Source of the DNA: Actinobacteria bacterium IMCC26256
GTDB lineage: Bacteria > Actinomycetota > Acidimicrobiia > IMCC26256
Reading direction: 5' to 3'
DNA: 64,000 nucleotides
Assembly: GCA_001023575.1 (NCBI GenBank)
Contig: CP011489.1
Coordinates: 186,001 to 250,000, forward strand
The number at the start of each line of letters is the position of its first letter. Position 1 is the stretch's first letter. The position numbers were made by a program, and so were the translations under genes. The notes under the pieces were generated by a model. That model did not search any database. It saw only the letters and a list, made by a program, of their open reading frames with translations, and was not told the origin of the DNA. Shown here one piece after another: positions 8,130 through 16,221 of the stretch.

Positions 8130-8477
8130 ATGTTTACAGTCACCGATGCACGAGCGCAGTTCATGCTCACAGACGCAGCGGCATCCAAGCTCAAGGAACT
8201 CATTGATGCAGAGGCCCAAGAGGGTCTTGCGCTCCGGGTTGCTGTGCGCCCAGGTGGATGCTCTGGCTTCTCCTACGAGATGTTCTTTGATGCTGATATC
8301 GCTGAGGATGATGTAAAGACCGAGCAGGCCGGCGTGATGGTCGTCGTCGATGCAGCGAGCATTCTTCACCTAGGTGGAGCATCGCTTGACTACAAAGATG
8401 GACTCCAGGGAGCAGGGTTCAACATCTCGAACCCCAATGCAGAGCGCACATGCGGCTGCGGCTCCTCTTTCTCATAA
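8130..8477 (+). CDS. erpA: ErpA/IscA (HesB) A-type Fe-S insertion protein
   Basis: This 115-residue A-type carrier has the three conserved cysteines: one in GGCSGFSYEM (near residue 44) and two in the C-terminal TCGCGSSFS. These bind a [2Fe-2S] or [4Fe-4S] cluster for delivery to apo-enzymes. It starts at ATG 8130 behind GGAGG (8118-8122). It stands opposite mrp, and nearby Fe-S clients include the molybdenum-hydroxylase-like fusion at 10066 and WhiB. Length and motif are fully typical. Confidence 0.95.
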   Translation: MFTVTDARAQFMLTDAAASKLKELIDAEAQEGLALRVAVRPGGCSGFSYEMFFDADIAEDDVKTEQAGVMVVVDAASILHLGGASLDYKDGLQGAGFNISNPNAERTCGCGSSFS

Positions 8478-8510
8478 CTCGCGACTCCTAAACATCGCTA
8501 GTTATTCTCT

Positions 8511-8562
8511 CATCACATGGTTTCATCACATGGTTTCGGTACATGGATTCGGTAAATGACTA
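8511..8562 (+). repeat. 13-bp tandem repeat x4 that duplicates the EVE-gene start codon
   Basis: Units begin at 8511, 8524, 8537 and 8550. The first two are identical (CATCACATGGTTT) and the last two are diverged. Every unit has ATG at the same place (8517, 8530, 8543, 8556), and the fourth is the start of the EVE-domain gene. The ORF from ATG 8517 ends with TAA directly before ATG 8556; the ORF from ATG 8530 ends with a TGA that overlaps it. Confidence 0.93.
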
Positions 8563-9140
8563 GTTGGATGGTCGTCACCTCAGCGGATAACTATCAGCGC
8601 ACGATTGACCTCGGGTTCGTAAAACAGGGTTTCAAGTCGCGTCAGCGCCGCCGTGTCATGGAGAACATGAAGCCGGGAGACAACCTCCTCTACTACGTAA
8701 CTGCGGTTCAGGTATTCGCAGCGACTGCGACGATTACCTCTGAGGGTTTCGAGGAGCACGAACTCATATGGCTCTCTAAGCCCGGGGAGGATTACCCGTG
8801 GCGAGTAGAGGTCAAGGCCGACCGGGTCCCTGCTGAAGAGGATTGGATCCCAACGCATATGCATGGTCCGGCCCTCGAGTACATGCAGAAGTGGCCGGCG
8901 AAGCACTGGAAGCTCGCTTTTCAGGGCAACCTCCATCAAATTCCTGATGCCGATTTTGCGACTATTCGCCAAGCCCTTGCTGGGACAAAGCAGATAAAGA
9001 TTCCTGCTAATCCGGCAAAGAAAGCCAAGACGGAGAAGACGGCAGTTAAGAAATCTGCACCCAAGAAGAAGGCTGCGCCGGTTGTTAAGACTGTTGCTGC
9101 AAAAAAAGCCGTTAAGAAGCCTTCGGCTAAGCGTTCTTGA
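8556..9140 (+). CDS. EVE (PUA-like) domain protein with Lys/Ala-rich tail
   Basis: The first 145 or so of 194 residues form an EVE domain: W-M-V-V-T at the start, KPGDNLLYYVT, EDYPWRVEVKA, and a late HWKLAFQGNLHQIPDADF segment. EVE domains have a PUA-like fold and bind modified nucleobases in DNA or RNA. From about residue 148 the protein becomes a low-complexity Lys/Ala tail (KK.A repeats) like that of actinobacterial H1-like proteins, which probably gives general nucleic-acid affinity. A comparable tail is on topoisomerase I in this window. The start is at the fourth copy of a 13-bp repeat. It converges on the thioredoxin-like gene with 23 bp between stops. Confidence 0.85.
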   Translation: MTSWMVVTSADNYQRTIDLGFVKQGFKSRQRRRVMENMKPGDNLLYYVTAVQVFAATATITSEGFEEHELIWLSKPGEDYPWRVEVKADRVPAEEDWIPTHMHGPALEYMQKWPAKHWKLAFQGNLHQIPDADFATIRQALAGTKQIKIPANPAKKAKTEKTAVKKSAPKKKAAPVVKTVAAKKAVKKPSAKRS

Positions 9141-9163
9141 TCTCCAGAGTCGCCGTTACGCGA

Positions 9164-10036
9164 TTAAGCGATGAGGCGGTCGAGAGCTCCACGTATCTCG
9201 TCTGTTGCGAAAGCGCCATCTAGGCGTTCCTGCACTGTCCCGTCGGCGGAGACTGTAAAGAACCACGGCTCGCTATCGATTCCCCATGCGGAGATCGTAG
9301 AGACAAGGTTGGTCCCTTCAGTTGATTCGTATATCTCGACGTGGACAAAATCAACTTCGCTTGAGTAATCGCCCTGCACCGCAAGAAGTTGATCGAGCAC
9401 TGGTCCGCAGAATTGTGTTTGGCATCGCGCTGGAGTTGCAAACATGACTGCTACGGGGCGGCCTTTTGCGATCAAAGCGTCGAGAGACTTAGCGTGGAGT
9501 GGGCATGCGGGGACACGGGTGCAGATCGGGTCGACCCCGAGTGTTGCCTCTGCAGTCGGCGACGGGGCTGCTGGTGCAGCACCGCCAGGGATCGGGCCAA
9601 GAGGTTTCTTCAATACTTGGAAGAAGAGTTTCACGGACTTACCTTTAAGTGTGGCCCGACCCTCCCATATCCCATCCGTTTTTAGAATCAGATCGATCGT
9701 GTAGATGCCGCGCCCTTTGGGGAGTCCCTCGGTATGGAGCGTCGCAGGTAGGTCGTCACCGAACGCCCCTGCCTCTTGCCGCACCGCGAGGGTTGCATCT
9801 CCCTCGCTTATGAACTCCCCATCAAGCGTAAAGATAAATGCAAAACGTTGTGGCGTATCAGTGGCGTATAGGTCGCTCGACACGCGTAACGCCTGGAGCC
9901 CCTCCTTCCCTGCACCTTTCCCCGATGTGCTTGATGGCTTCTTCTCCTTTGAGGAGTCCGTCCCTGTGCATGCAACAAGGGCTACAGCCCCACCGGCAGC
10001 GATGAATGCACGTCGAGAGAGTTCTGGAGTCAACAT
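9164..10036 (-). CDS. Tat-exported lipoprotein with thioredoxin-like domain (CxxxxC)
   Basis: This 290-residue protein has a twin-arginine signal (SRRAFIAAGG) merging into a lipobox ending at Cys23 (VALVAC), so it is probably exported folded and lipid-anchored. A Ser/Lys-rich linker, an Ig-like beta region (about 48-142) and a Pro/Ala linker lead to a thioredoxin-fold domain (about 170-290). The fold is marked by PVAVMFATPARC and by GIDSEPWFFTV, which corresponds to the cis-Pro loop. The redox motif is unusual: C205-Q-T-Q-F-C210 has four residues between cysteines instead of two. Its start is 29 nt from the divergent molybdenum-hydroxylase-like gene. The substrate is unknown. Confidence 0.8.
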   Translation of the reverse strand: MLTPELSRRAFIAAGGAVALVACTGTDSSKEKKPSSTSGKGAGKEGLQALRVSSDLYATDTPQRFAFIFTLDGEFISEGDATLAVRQEAGAFGDDLPATLHTEGLPKGRGIYTIDLILKTDGIWEGRATLKGKSVKLFFQVLKKPLGPIPGGAAPAAPSPTAEATLGVDPICTRVPACPLHAKSLDALIAKGRPVAVMFATPARCQTQFCGPVLDQLLAVQGDYSSEVDFVHVEIYESTEGTNLVSTISAWGIDSEPWFFTVSADGTVQERLDGAFATDEIRGALDRLIA

Positions 10037-10065
10037 GCATCTATTGTCGCCGCTGGAGGTGCCCC

Positions 10066-11787
10066 GTGTCCCATCACGTTTTATTTAATCTCGACGGCCA
10101 AGAGGTTGATGTCGAGGTCGACGAGAATGAATCCCTACTGAGCGTCCTTCGGGAACGGCTCGGGGTCATGTCTGTTAAGGATGGCTGTGCGCCGCAGGGC
10201 CAATGCGGCTGCTGCACAGTGCTTGTGGATGGCGAGGCCCGGGTCTCTTGTGTCACTCCTGTAGATCGGATCATCGGTAGAACTGTCACTACCGCCGAGG
10301 GACTTGAGCCGGTTTGGCGCGATGCCTGCGCCGCTTCTTTTGTCGCAACCGGTGGCTCGCAGTGTGGCTTCTGTACCCCAGGAATAATCGTTCGGTGTGC
10401 CTCGGCAGTGGCGAAGGGGCGAGTGGATAGAGCCTCCATGGAGCGCGCTCTCGCTGCACATGTATGCCGGTGTACCGGTTGGCAGAGCGTGTTAGATGCT
10501 CTTGAGTCCCCTGTAGCGCTTGACCCGAGTCGCGACCTGAGCCTTGCAGCAGAGCGCGCAGCCCTTGAGGGTGGCGTGCCCCAACAAGTCGACGCGAGCG
10601 TGCCGCTTGGTGGAGCGAAGTTTGCTGATGACTTGGCTCCGCGCGACGCAGTAGTTGCGGTGCCGCGTTCGGCAGGGGTTGAGGTCTCGGCCGAGTTGGC
10701 AGAAGGTATCGCTTGGGTGGTCGCTGAGACGCTGCGCGATGCGCGCACTATTGCTGGCAAGGTTCAGGGGCGTCGGACCACACTCGATGATGCTCCTCCG
10801 CTGGCGTCTCTCGATACTCCTTTAAATGGAGTCTCTTTGGCGACATCTTGGGTCGATGCCGGTTATCTAGAGCCCGATGCTTCCTGGTGCGAACCCGGCG
10901 GAGAACCGGCAACCGCACGCGGCAACGGAGGGGGTTTCGGAGGCAAGGCAGATTCTCTTGCTCCGCCCGCAGCACGGATCCTTGCAGACCGATTGCAGCG
11001 GAGTGTTCGGGTTGTGATGTCGCGTGAAGACGTAGTGCGCTTCTCTGCAAAGAGAGCACCCATCTCGGCTACGGCCCAATTCGATGGAAGGGTTGTATCT
11101 ATTCGAGGCACATGTGCAGCAGGCGGCGAGTCTCGACTCAGGCAAGCAGCGGAGAATGCCTCGCCGTATGGAGTCGGTATAGATGCAGTCTGGGAGACAG
11201 CGACTCTGCCAGTGTTTCGGGTTAGTAGTGCATTGCGAGCATTTGGGTTGGCAGAGACAGCGGTACTAGTCGAGGGAGCACTCACCGCCGCTGGAGCAGA
11301 TCGGCTCAGCCTTATTCAGGATGCTCGCTCGGCCTCAGTGCTTCTAGATAGTTGCGTGCTGGGCTTCGAGGGCGCGATTGCGGGGGCTCGCGTCACGATC
11401 AACTCTGATACTGGCAAGCTTGAGAGGGTTGAGGTGAAGGTAGCGGCTGGCGACCCTCTAGATGATGTCGTTATGCGCTCTTACGCTGCAGGCGCCGCTC
11501 ACATGGCTCTTGGTTGGGTACTAACCGAGGGGCTAGCCGTAGACCCAGAGACAGGGGAACCCCTAGATCTCACTATTCGCTCTCTGGGCGTGATTCGAGC
11601 CAAGGACATTCCCGAGATTGAGATATCAATAGTTGATGAGGCTGGCCCACCTCGAGGGCGGTCCTCAGACGCGGTATTCGCAGCCGTTGCTGCAGCGGCG
11701 TGGGATGCGCTTCTGCTCGCAGATGCTTCACGCCCCACAACCTTCCCAGCAAGAGAGACGCGAACCGCACGTATTCTGCGTCGGTAG
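10066..11787 (+). CDS. Compact fusion of CoxS-type [2Fe-2S] subunit and CoxL/xanthine-dehydrogenase-like domain
   Basis: I chose GTG 10066 because GGAGGT lies 8 nt upstream (10055-10060), giving 573 residues. Residues 1-75 are a plant-type ferredoxin domain (C41, C47, C50, C62). Residues 85-145 are the helical second [2Fe-2S] domain (C100, C103, C134, C136 in CGFCTPG and CRCTG). The rest resembles the molybdenum-cofactor subunit but is strongly shortened: the GGGFGGK motif is at 288-294 and an RAFG motif follows near 386. A normal CoxL alone is about 750-800 residues. No FAD (CoxM) subunit is nearby. It may be an active minimal hydroxylase or a derived protein; cofactor binding is unproven. 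Confidence 0.8.
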   Translation: MSHHVLFNLDGQEVDVEVDENESLLSVLRERLGVMSVKDGCAPQGQCGCCTVLVDGEARVSCVTPVDRIIGRTVTTAEGLEPVWRDACAASFVATGGSQCGFCTPGIIVRCASAVAKGRVDRASMERALAAHVCRCTGWQSVLDALESPVALDPSRDLSLAAERAALEGGVPQQVDASVPLGGAKFADDLAPRDAVVAVPRSAGVEVSAELAEGIAWVVAETLRDARTIAGKVQGRRTTLDDAPPLASLDTPLNGVSLATSWVDAGYLEPDASWCEPGGEPATARGNGGGFGGKADSLAPPAARILADRLQRSVRVVMSREDVVRFSAKRAPISATAQFDGRVVSIRGTCAAGGESRLRQAAENASPYGVGIDAVWETATLPVFRVSSALRAFGLAETAVLVEGALTAAGADRLSLIQDARSASVLLDSCVLGFEGAIAGARVTINSDTGKLERVEVKVAAGDPLDDVVMRSYAAGAAHMALGWVLTEGLAVDPETGEPLDLTIRSLGVIRAKDIPEIEISIVDEAGPPRGRSSDAVFAAVAAAAWDALLLADASRPTTFPARETRTARILRR

Positions 11788-11863
11788 TCCTAATTTTGGA
11801 TTCTCCAGAATTACATTTGATCTAGCAGAATGGCCTTCCAGTCAAAATTTTTAGGAGAGAAGA

Positions 11864-12256
11864 ATGCCAGCACAGCCATTGAAGACACCGAGTGCGCCCC
11901 CCGCAGCAGGTCCGTATTCGCATGCAGTGCGCGCGGGCGACTGGGTTGTGCTTGCCGGTCAGATCCCGCTCGACCCTGCTACTGGTGTACTCGTCGAGGG
12001 AGATATTGCTGCCCAGGCGAACCGAGTAATTGCGAACATCGTCGCGGTTCTCGGGGATGTTGGCGGAGCGCTAACCGACATCGCAAAGGCGACGGTTTTT
12101 CTAGTGGACCTCGCTGATTTTGCGGTTGTAAACGGAATCTACGCCGAGGCGTTCGGTGATCATCACCCCGCGCGCTCAACGATTCAGGTCGCAGCACTCC
12201 CAGCAGGTGCCCGTGTCGAGATTGAAGTCTGGGCTTACTTGCCAATTGAGGGTTAG
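11864..12256 (+). CDS. ridA: RidA/YjgF-family enamine/imine deaminase
   Basis: This 130-residue RidA-family protein has the signature AGPYSHAVRAGDWVVLAGQIPLDPATG, a VFLVDLADF segment and the PARSTIQVAALPAGARVEIEVWA C-terminus that contains the conserved arginine. Family members hydrolyse reactive enamines such as 2-aminoacrylate from PLP enzymes. It starts at ATG 11864 with AGGAGA a few bases upstream. It follows the molybdenum-hydroxylase-like gene on the same strand. A PLP-dependent enzyme that could produce such intermediates lies at 27.6 kb. Confidence 0.93.
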   Translation: MPAQPLKTPSAPPAAGPYSHAVRAGDWVVLAGQIPLDPATGVLVEGDIAAQANRVIANIVAVLGDVGGALTDIAKATVFLVDLADFAVVNGIYAEAFGDHHPARSTIQVAALPAGARVEIEVWAYLPIEG

Positions 12257-12265
12257 GATTTACAG

Positions 12266-12409
12266 ATGATCGGACCGCTATTAATTGTTCTAGTAATGAT
12301 CTTTGCTATCCCGGTAGGGACAATGCTGGGCGGCGCTGCTTGGAGTGGCCTTATGGGGCTACTGCTCGCCGACGATGCAGACGAGCGCAATGAAGGCAAA
12401 CCCTCCTAA
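12266..12409 (+). CDS. Small single-pass membrane protein (47 aa)
   Basis: ATG 12266 opens a 47-residue frame that ends at TAA 12407-12409. A very hydrophobic N-terminal half (LLIVLVMIFAIPVG) is followed by a second apolar stretch and an acidic/polar tail (ADDADERNEGKPS). It begins 9 nt after the ridA stop, so it may be co-transcribed. The hydrophobic-then-charged plan is that of a small membrane protein, but I do not recognise a family. Confidence 0.5.
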   Translation: MIGPLLIVLVMIFAIPVGTMLGGAAWSGLMGLLLADDADERNEGKPS

Positions 12410-12442
12410 GGCTTCTTAAATAGAACGCCTGAGTAAGGCCGT

Positions 12443-13132
12443 CTAGTCGTGCGGAGTAAAACGAGAGACCCCGAAGCGGTAACCCACTGATCTCACTGTG
12501 TGAATCAGGCTGGCGTGCTCCTCGCCCAACTTGGCGCGAAGTCTTCGAACATGCACATCGACAGTACGCGCCCCTCCGTAGTATTCGTAACCCCATACGC
12601 GAGAGAGAAGCTGCTCTCTCGTGAATACTTTCCCAGGGTTCGTCGCTAGAAATTTGAGGAGTTCGTACTCCATGTATGTGAGGTCGAGGGGATTTCCGCC
12701 AAAGGCAGCCTGGTATGTCTCGAGGTTGAGAACAAGATCCCCATACTCAAGTATCTCGGCGGCCGGTCCCCGCCCAGCGCGATGAAAGAGGTGCTTGAGT
12801 CGGGCCTCTAGTTCTCGTGGGTGGAATGGAGTTAGGCAGAAGTCGTCGAAGTGGTCATCACGCTGTTCTAGGTCTGCAAGCTGCGCCCCGGAGATGAGAA
12901 GGAGGAGCGGCTCCAATACAGAGTCGCGCTTTCTAAGACTTCGGCAGAGTGAAAACGCGGCCTCGGGGTCTTCGTCCGCTACAACGATGGCGCCAGCCCA
13001 CCCCGCCTTAGGTTCTTGCTGTGTTGCAACGGCCGCATTCGAGACGGCTTTCCATGCGTAGCCGGCGAGATCAAGAGTCTGGGCTAGTAGCGCTGGGGCT
13101 GGGTCCGGAAAGACGAGTATTGGTTCCATCAT
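12443..13132 (-). CDS. glnR: GlnR-type orphan OmpR-family regulator
   Basis: Of 229 residues, about 1-115 form a receiver-like domain with no clear phospho-Asp pocket (the beta-3 region reads AGAIVVADEDPE). Residues 130-222 are an OmpR-type winged helix (LDLTYMEYELLKFLATNPGKVFTREQLL, RTVDVHVRRLRAKLG, VRSVGYRF) very close to the actinobacterial nitrogen regulator GlnR. GlnR proteins are orphan regulators without a cognate kinase. The gene starts 6 nt after the glnA stop on the same strand, so the two form an operon. This supports control of nitrogen assimilation. A MtrA/RegX3-like role is the alternative, but the degenerate receiver argues against it. Confidence 0.82.
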   Translation of the reverse strand: MMEPILVFPDPAPALLAQTLDLAGYAWKAVSNAAVATQQEPKAGWAGAIVVADEDPEAAFSLCRSLRKRDSVLEPLLLLISGAQLADLEQRDDHFDDFCLTPFHPRELEARLKHLFHRAGRGPAAEILEYGDLVLNLETYQAAFGGNPLDLTYMEYELLKFLATNPGKVFTREQLLSRVWGYEYYGGARTVDVHVRRLRAKLGEEHASLIHTVRSVGYRFGVSRFTPHD

Positions 13133-13138
13133 CGTTGC

Positions 13139-14464
13139 TTAGATAGAGGAGAGGTAACGGTCGAGTTCGAACTGAGTTACTTGCTGACGATAAGAGTTCC
13201 ACTCGTCACGTTTGTTTCGAATGAAGTACTCAAATACATGCTCTCCGAGCGCCTCTTTAACTAGCTCGGAGCCCTCCATAATCGTGACCGCCTCATCTAG
13301 CGACTGAGGAAGGGATCCAATTCCGGCTGCCTCTCGAGCCTCGTCGCTCATCTCCCAGATGTTTCGGGTGGCCTCTGGCGGGAGTTCGTAGCCCTCTTCG
13401 ATGCCTTTCATGCCAGCGGCGAGCATCACTGAGAATGCGAGGTAAGGGTTGCACGCCGGGTCAGGGGATCTGAACTCAATGCGTGTTGAGTCTTCTCTGC
13501 CGCGCTTGGCAGGCGGGACTCTTACTAATGCTGATTCATTGTTGCGCGCCCATGATACGTATGTAGGCGCCTCATAACCAAGAATCAATCGCTTGTAAGA
13601 GTTGACTGTCTGGTTTGTAACGGCAGTTATCTCGCGTGCGTGGCGAAGCAACCCTGCGATGAAGTGTTTTCCGGTCTGAGAGAGCCCAAATTCGTCGCTG
13701 GGGTCTGCAAACGCGTTTACGCCGTCTTTCTCGAGAGATAAGTGGCAGTGCATCCCAGATCCAAAGGCTCCCTGAATCGGCTTAGGCATAAAGGTTGCAT
13801 AGACACCGCCGTCGCTCGCTACCTGCTTGACGATCAATCTAAAAGTCATGATGTCATCTGCCATGGAGAGCGCATCTTTGTAGCGGAGATCGATCTCGTG
13901 TTGACCAGGGCCATTCTCGTGGAATGAGTACTCAACTGGAATGCCCATGTGCTCGAGCATCGTGATTGTGTGTCGCCGCAGTTCGCTCACCATGTCGGTA
14001 TGCGTCAGATCGAAGAATCCTGCGTTGTCAACTGGTTCTGGGAAATCCGAGGAGTGGAAGTAATAGAACTCCATCTCGGGGCCAACAAAGAATGTGTAGC
14101 CCTTCTCGCGCGCTGCAACGAGGTTTCGACGAAGCACGTGTCGCGGGTCGCCAGGGAACGGATCGCCGTTGAAGTGCTGTATGTCGCAGAACATGCGTGC
14201 CGTCGGTGCATCGGATCCGCGCCACGGGACGATCTCGAATGTATTGGCATCAGGGACGGCGAGTACATCAGATTCTTGAATTCTGCTGTATCCCTCAATT
14301 GCAGATCCATCGAATGTCATGCCCTCTTCGAGCGCCGTCTCTAACTCCGCCGGCGTGATGGCAAAAGACTTAAGAGACCCGAGCACATCGGTAAACCAGA
14401 GGCGAACGAATCGAACCCCTCGCTCTTCAACGGTGCGCAATACGTATTCAGCCTGTGGTTCCAT
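13139..14464 (-). CDS. glnA: Glutamine synthetase type I
   Basis: This 441-residue GSI makes glutamine from glutamate, ammonia and ATP. Recognisable parts are the N-terminal beta-grasp with MTFDGSAIEGYSRIQESD, the metal-site segment VGPEMEFYYF, HENGPGQHEIDLRY, FMPKPIQGAFGSGMHCHLSL, NSYKRL and RIEFRSPDPACNPYLAF. I chose ATG 14464 because the family N-terminus begins there; an upstream ATG at 14536 adds 24 non-family residues. The position of the adenylylated tyrosine in GSI-beta (NLYDLP) reads NIWEM, with Trp370, so adenylyltransferase control is not expected. It is probably regulated by the adjacent glnR. An AT-rich patch (about 14571-14605) lies in the divergent upstream region. Confidence 0.95.
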   Translation of the reverse strand: MEPQAEYVLRTVEERGVRFVRLWFTDVLGSLKSFAITPAELETALEEGMTFDGSAIEGYSRIQESDVLAVPDANTFEIVPWRGSDAPTARMFCDIQHFNGDPFPGDPRHVLRRNLVAAREKGYTFFVGPEMEFYYFHSSDFPEPVDNAGFFDLTHTDMVSELRRHTITMLEHMGIPVEYSFHENGPGQHEIDLRYKDALSMADDIMTFRLIVKQVASDGGVYATFMPKPIQGAFGSGMHCHLSLEKDGVNAFADPSDEFGLSQTGKHFIAGLLRHAREITAVTNQTVNSYKRLILGYEAPTYVSWARNNESALVRVPPAKRGREDSTRIEFRSPDPACNPYLAFSVMLAAGMKGIEEGYELPPEATRNIWEMSDEAREAAGIGSLPQSLDEAVTIMEGSELVKEALGEHVFEYFIRNKRDEWNSYRQQVTQFELDRYLSSI

Positions 14465-14658
14465 GCACCTATTGTGGCAGACCCGGAGGCTTTTTCTTCG
14501 GGGGTAAGAGTTTCTCGCTCGAAATCTCAACAGCACCTGCCTTGTGGGCTCGGAGAAGGCGAGTAATTCCTTAAACTTTTCTAATAATGTCCTAACAATG
14601 AACCAATTTTCGCGACTGCGATTCTTGGGTTCCGAACTCTACGGATAGCGTTTCTTGG

Positions 14659-16221
14659 ATGAGAAAACCCTCCAAGCTCGTTAACTTAACCATCATCTCC
14701 GTGCTCGCCGCCTCGAGCCTGGTTGCGCTCAGTGGCCCGGCCGCAGCAAATAAGGCAGCAGTCCCGAAGATCACCTCTAACGCTCCGGCCCCTGGCGCTA
14801 AGCGTCTGCACTTCAAGGTCGGGCCATTCGAGATCTTGCCCGGCCAGAACAGCATTGACTTCACTCGCGGAATCCCGCAGCCCAAGGTTGACGGATTCGT
14901 AACCGCAATTCGTCCAAACCTCCGTAGGGCGGATGGAACGATCCCCGCGGTTGATGTAATTCACCTGCATCACGGTGTCTGGCTCAACTTCAGCAATAAG
15001 GATGCCACAGCAGCAACACCCGAGCGCTTCTTCGCTGCAGGTGAGGAGAAGACCGCGACAATCCTCCCCGATGGATTTGGCTATCCATATAAGACGACTG
15101 ATCGATGGATCTTTAACTACATGCTCCATAACTTGCTGGCTAAGAAAGATGTCGTATGGGTTACCTACGACGTTGACTTCATCCCTGCATCCTCAAAGGC
15201 TGGAAAATCGATAATTCCAGCGCGCCCGATCTGGATGGATATTCAGAACGGCGGGGTGTACCCCGTCTTCGACGCGCATAAGGGAGCGGGCACGGATGGA
15301 GTATTTACCTACCCGGATCAAGCAGTAAATCCATACCCAGGTAAAGCGCTCAACGAGTGGACCGTAGATCGCGACATGGTCTTGGTCGCCGCGGGTGGTC
15401 ACCTGCATCCAGGTGGTCTCTATAACGACCTATGGCTCAAACGCGATGGCGTGACAGTTCCAAAGGGCTCCGCCAAGCCAGGTTCGCCAGACACTGCCCA
15501 TCTCTTTAGGAGCAACGCGGTCTACTACGAGCCTGCCGGCGCAGTCTCTTGGGATGTAGCGATGACGGTGACTCCTCAGAATTATCGCGTTGATCTCAAG
15601 AAGGGCGATGTGCTTGAGACGACCGTTGCCTATGACACATCAGAGGCGTCTTGGTATGAGTCCATGGGCATCATGGTGATCTGGGCCGCCGATGCAGCAG
15701 ACGTTAAGGGACGCGTCACGGATCCATTCACAAATGTCGTGCGCACAAAGGGAGTGCTCACCCACGGTCACCTTCCAGAGAACAACCACCACGGAGGCAA
15801 GCCAGCTCCAAAAGACTTCGTTAATGCGCTCAAGCTCCCTAACCAAGTTGAGCAGGTAACGAATATTCCGATAGAGAATTTTGTTTATTCGCGTGGCGAC
15901 CTAACGGTTGCAGATTCGATTCCAACGGTAAAGCAGGGGCAGAGCATCACATTCGATAACTCAATTGACGCTCCGCTAGCGAATGGGATTTGGCACACGA
16001 TTACTGCATGCAAGGCTCCGTGTAATCGCTCAACAGGCATTGCCTATCCGAGAGCAAATGCAGATGTTCAGTTTGATTCAGGAGAGCTTGGTAAAGCGGG
16101 CCCGCCAACGGCCAACCGCCTTACTTGGGATACCCCAAGTGACCTCGCCACCGGTACTTATACATATTTCTGCCGCGTGCACCCATCAATGCGAGGGGCA
16201 TTTAGAGTCGTGGCCCAATGA
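14659..16221 (+). CDS. Secreted two-part copper protein: PHM-like type II copper fold plus cupredoxin
   Basis: This 520-residue protein has a Sec signal peptide (1-30). Residues about 45-400 carry clustered histidine motifs like copper type II monooxygenase (PHM/DBM) domains: HLHH (102-105), GGHLHPGG (246-253), a methionine pair ESMGIM (334-339), HGH (369-371) and a later HH (377-378). The C-terminal 100 residues are a cupredoxin with a full type I set: H446 in WHTIT, then C505, H508 and M511 in CRVHPSM. This layout suggests electron transfer from a blue-copper domain to a copper oxygenase centre outside the cell. The substrate is unknown. It overlaps the YceI gene by 4 nt. Confidence 0.72.
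   Translation: MRKPSKLVNLTIISVLAASSLVALSGPAAANKAAVPKITSNAPAPGAKRLHFKVGPFEILPGQNSIDFTRGIPQPKVDGFVTAIRPNLRRADGTIPAVDVIHLHHGVWLNFSNKDATAATPERFFAAGEEKTATILPDGFGYPYKTTDRWIFNYMLHNLLAKKDVVWVTYDVDFIPASSKAGKSIIPARPIWMDIQNGGVYPVFDAHKGAGTDGVFTYPDQAVNPYPGKALNEWTVDRDMVLVAAGGHLHPGGLYNDLWLKRDGVTVPKGSAKPGSPDTAHLFRSNAVYYEPAGAVSWDVAMTVTPQNYRVDLKKGDVLETTVAYDTSEASWYESMGIMVIWAADAADVKGRVTDPFTNVVRTKGVLTHGHLPENNHHGGKPAPKDFVNALKLPNQVEQVTNIPIENFVYSRGDLTVADSIPTVKQGQSITFDNSIDAPLANGIWHTITACKAPCNRSTGIAYPRANADVQFDSGELGKAGPPTANRLTWDTPSDLATGTYTYFCRVHPSMRGAFRVVAQ

Noticed and set aside
10074-10760. Long minus-strand frame opposite the molybdenum-hydroxylase-like gene
   Set aside because: The + strand carries the eight ferredoxin cysteines in canonical motifs; the reverse frame has Ser/Arg-rich composition typical of an antisense shadow.
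14465-14658. GlnR operator upstream of glnA
   Set aside because: The region is AT-rich and the idea is attractive, but I cannot match the gTnAc-n6-GaAAc pattern with confidence.
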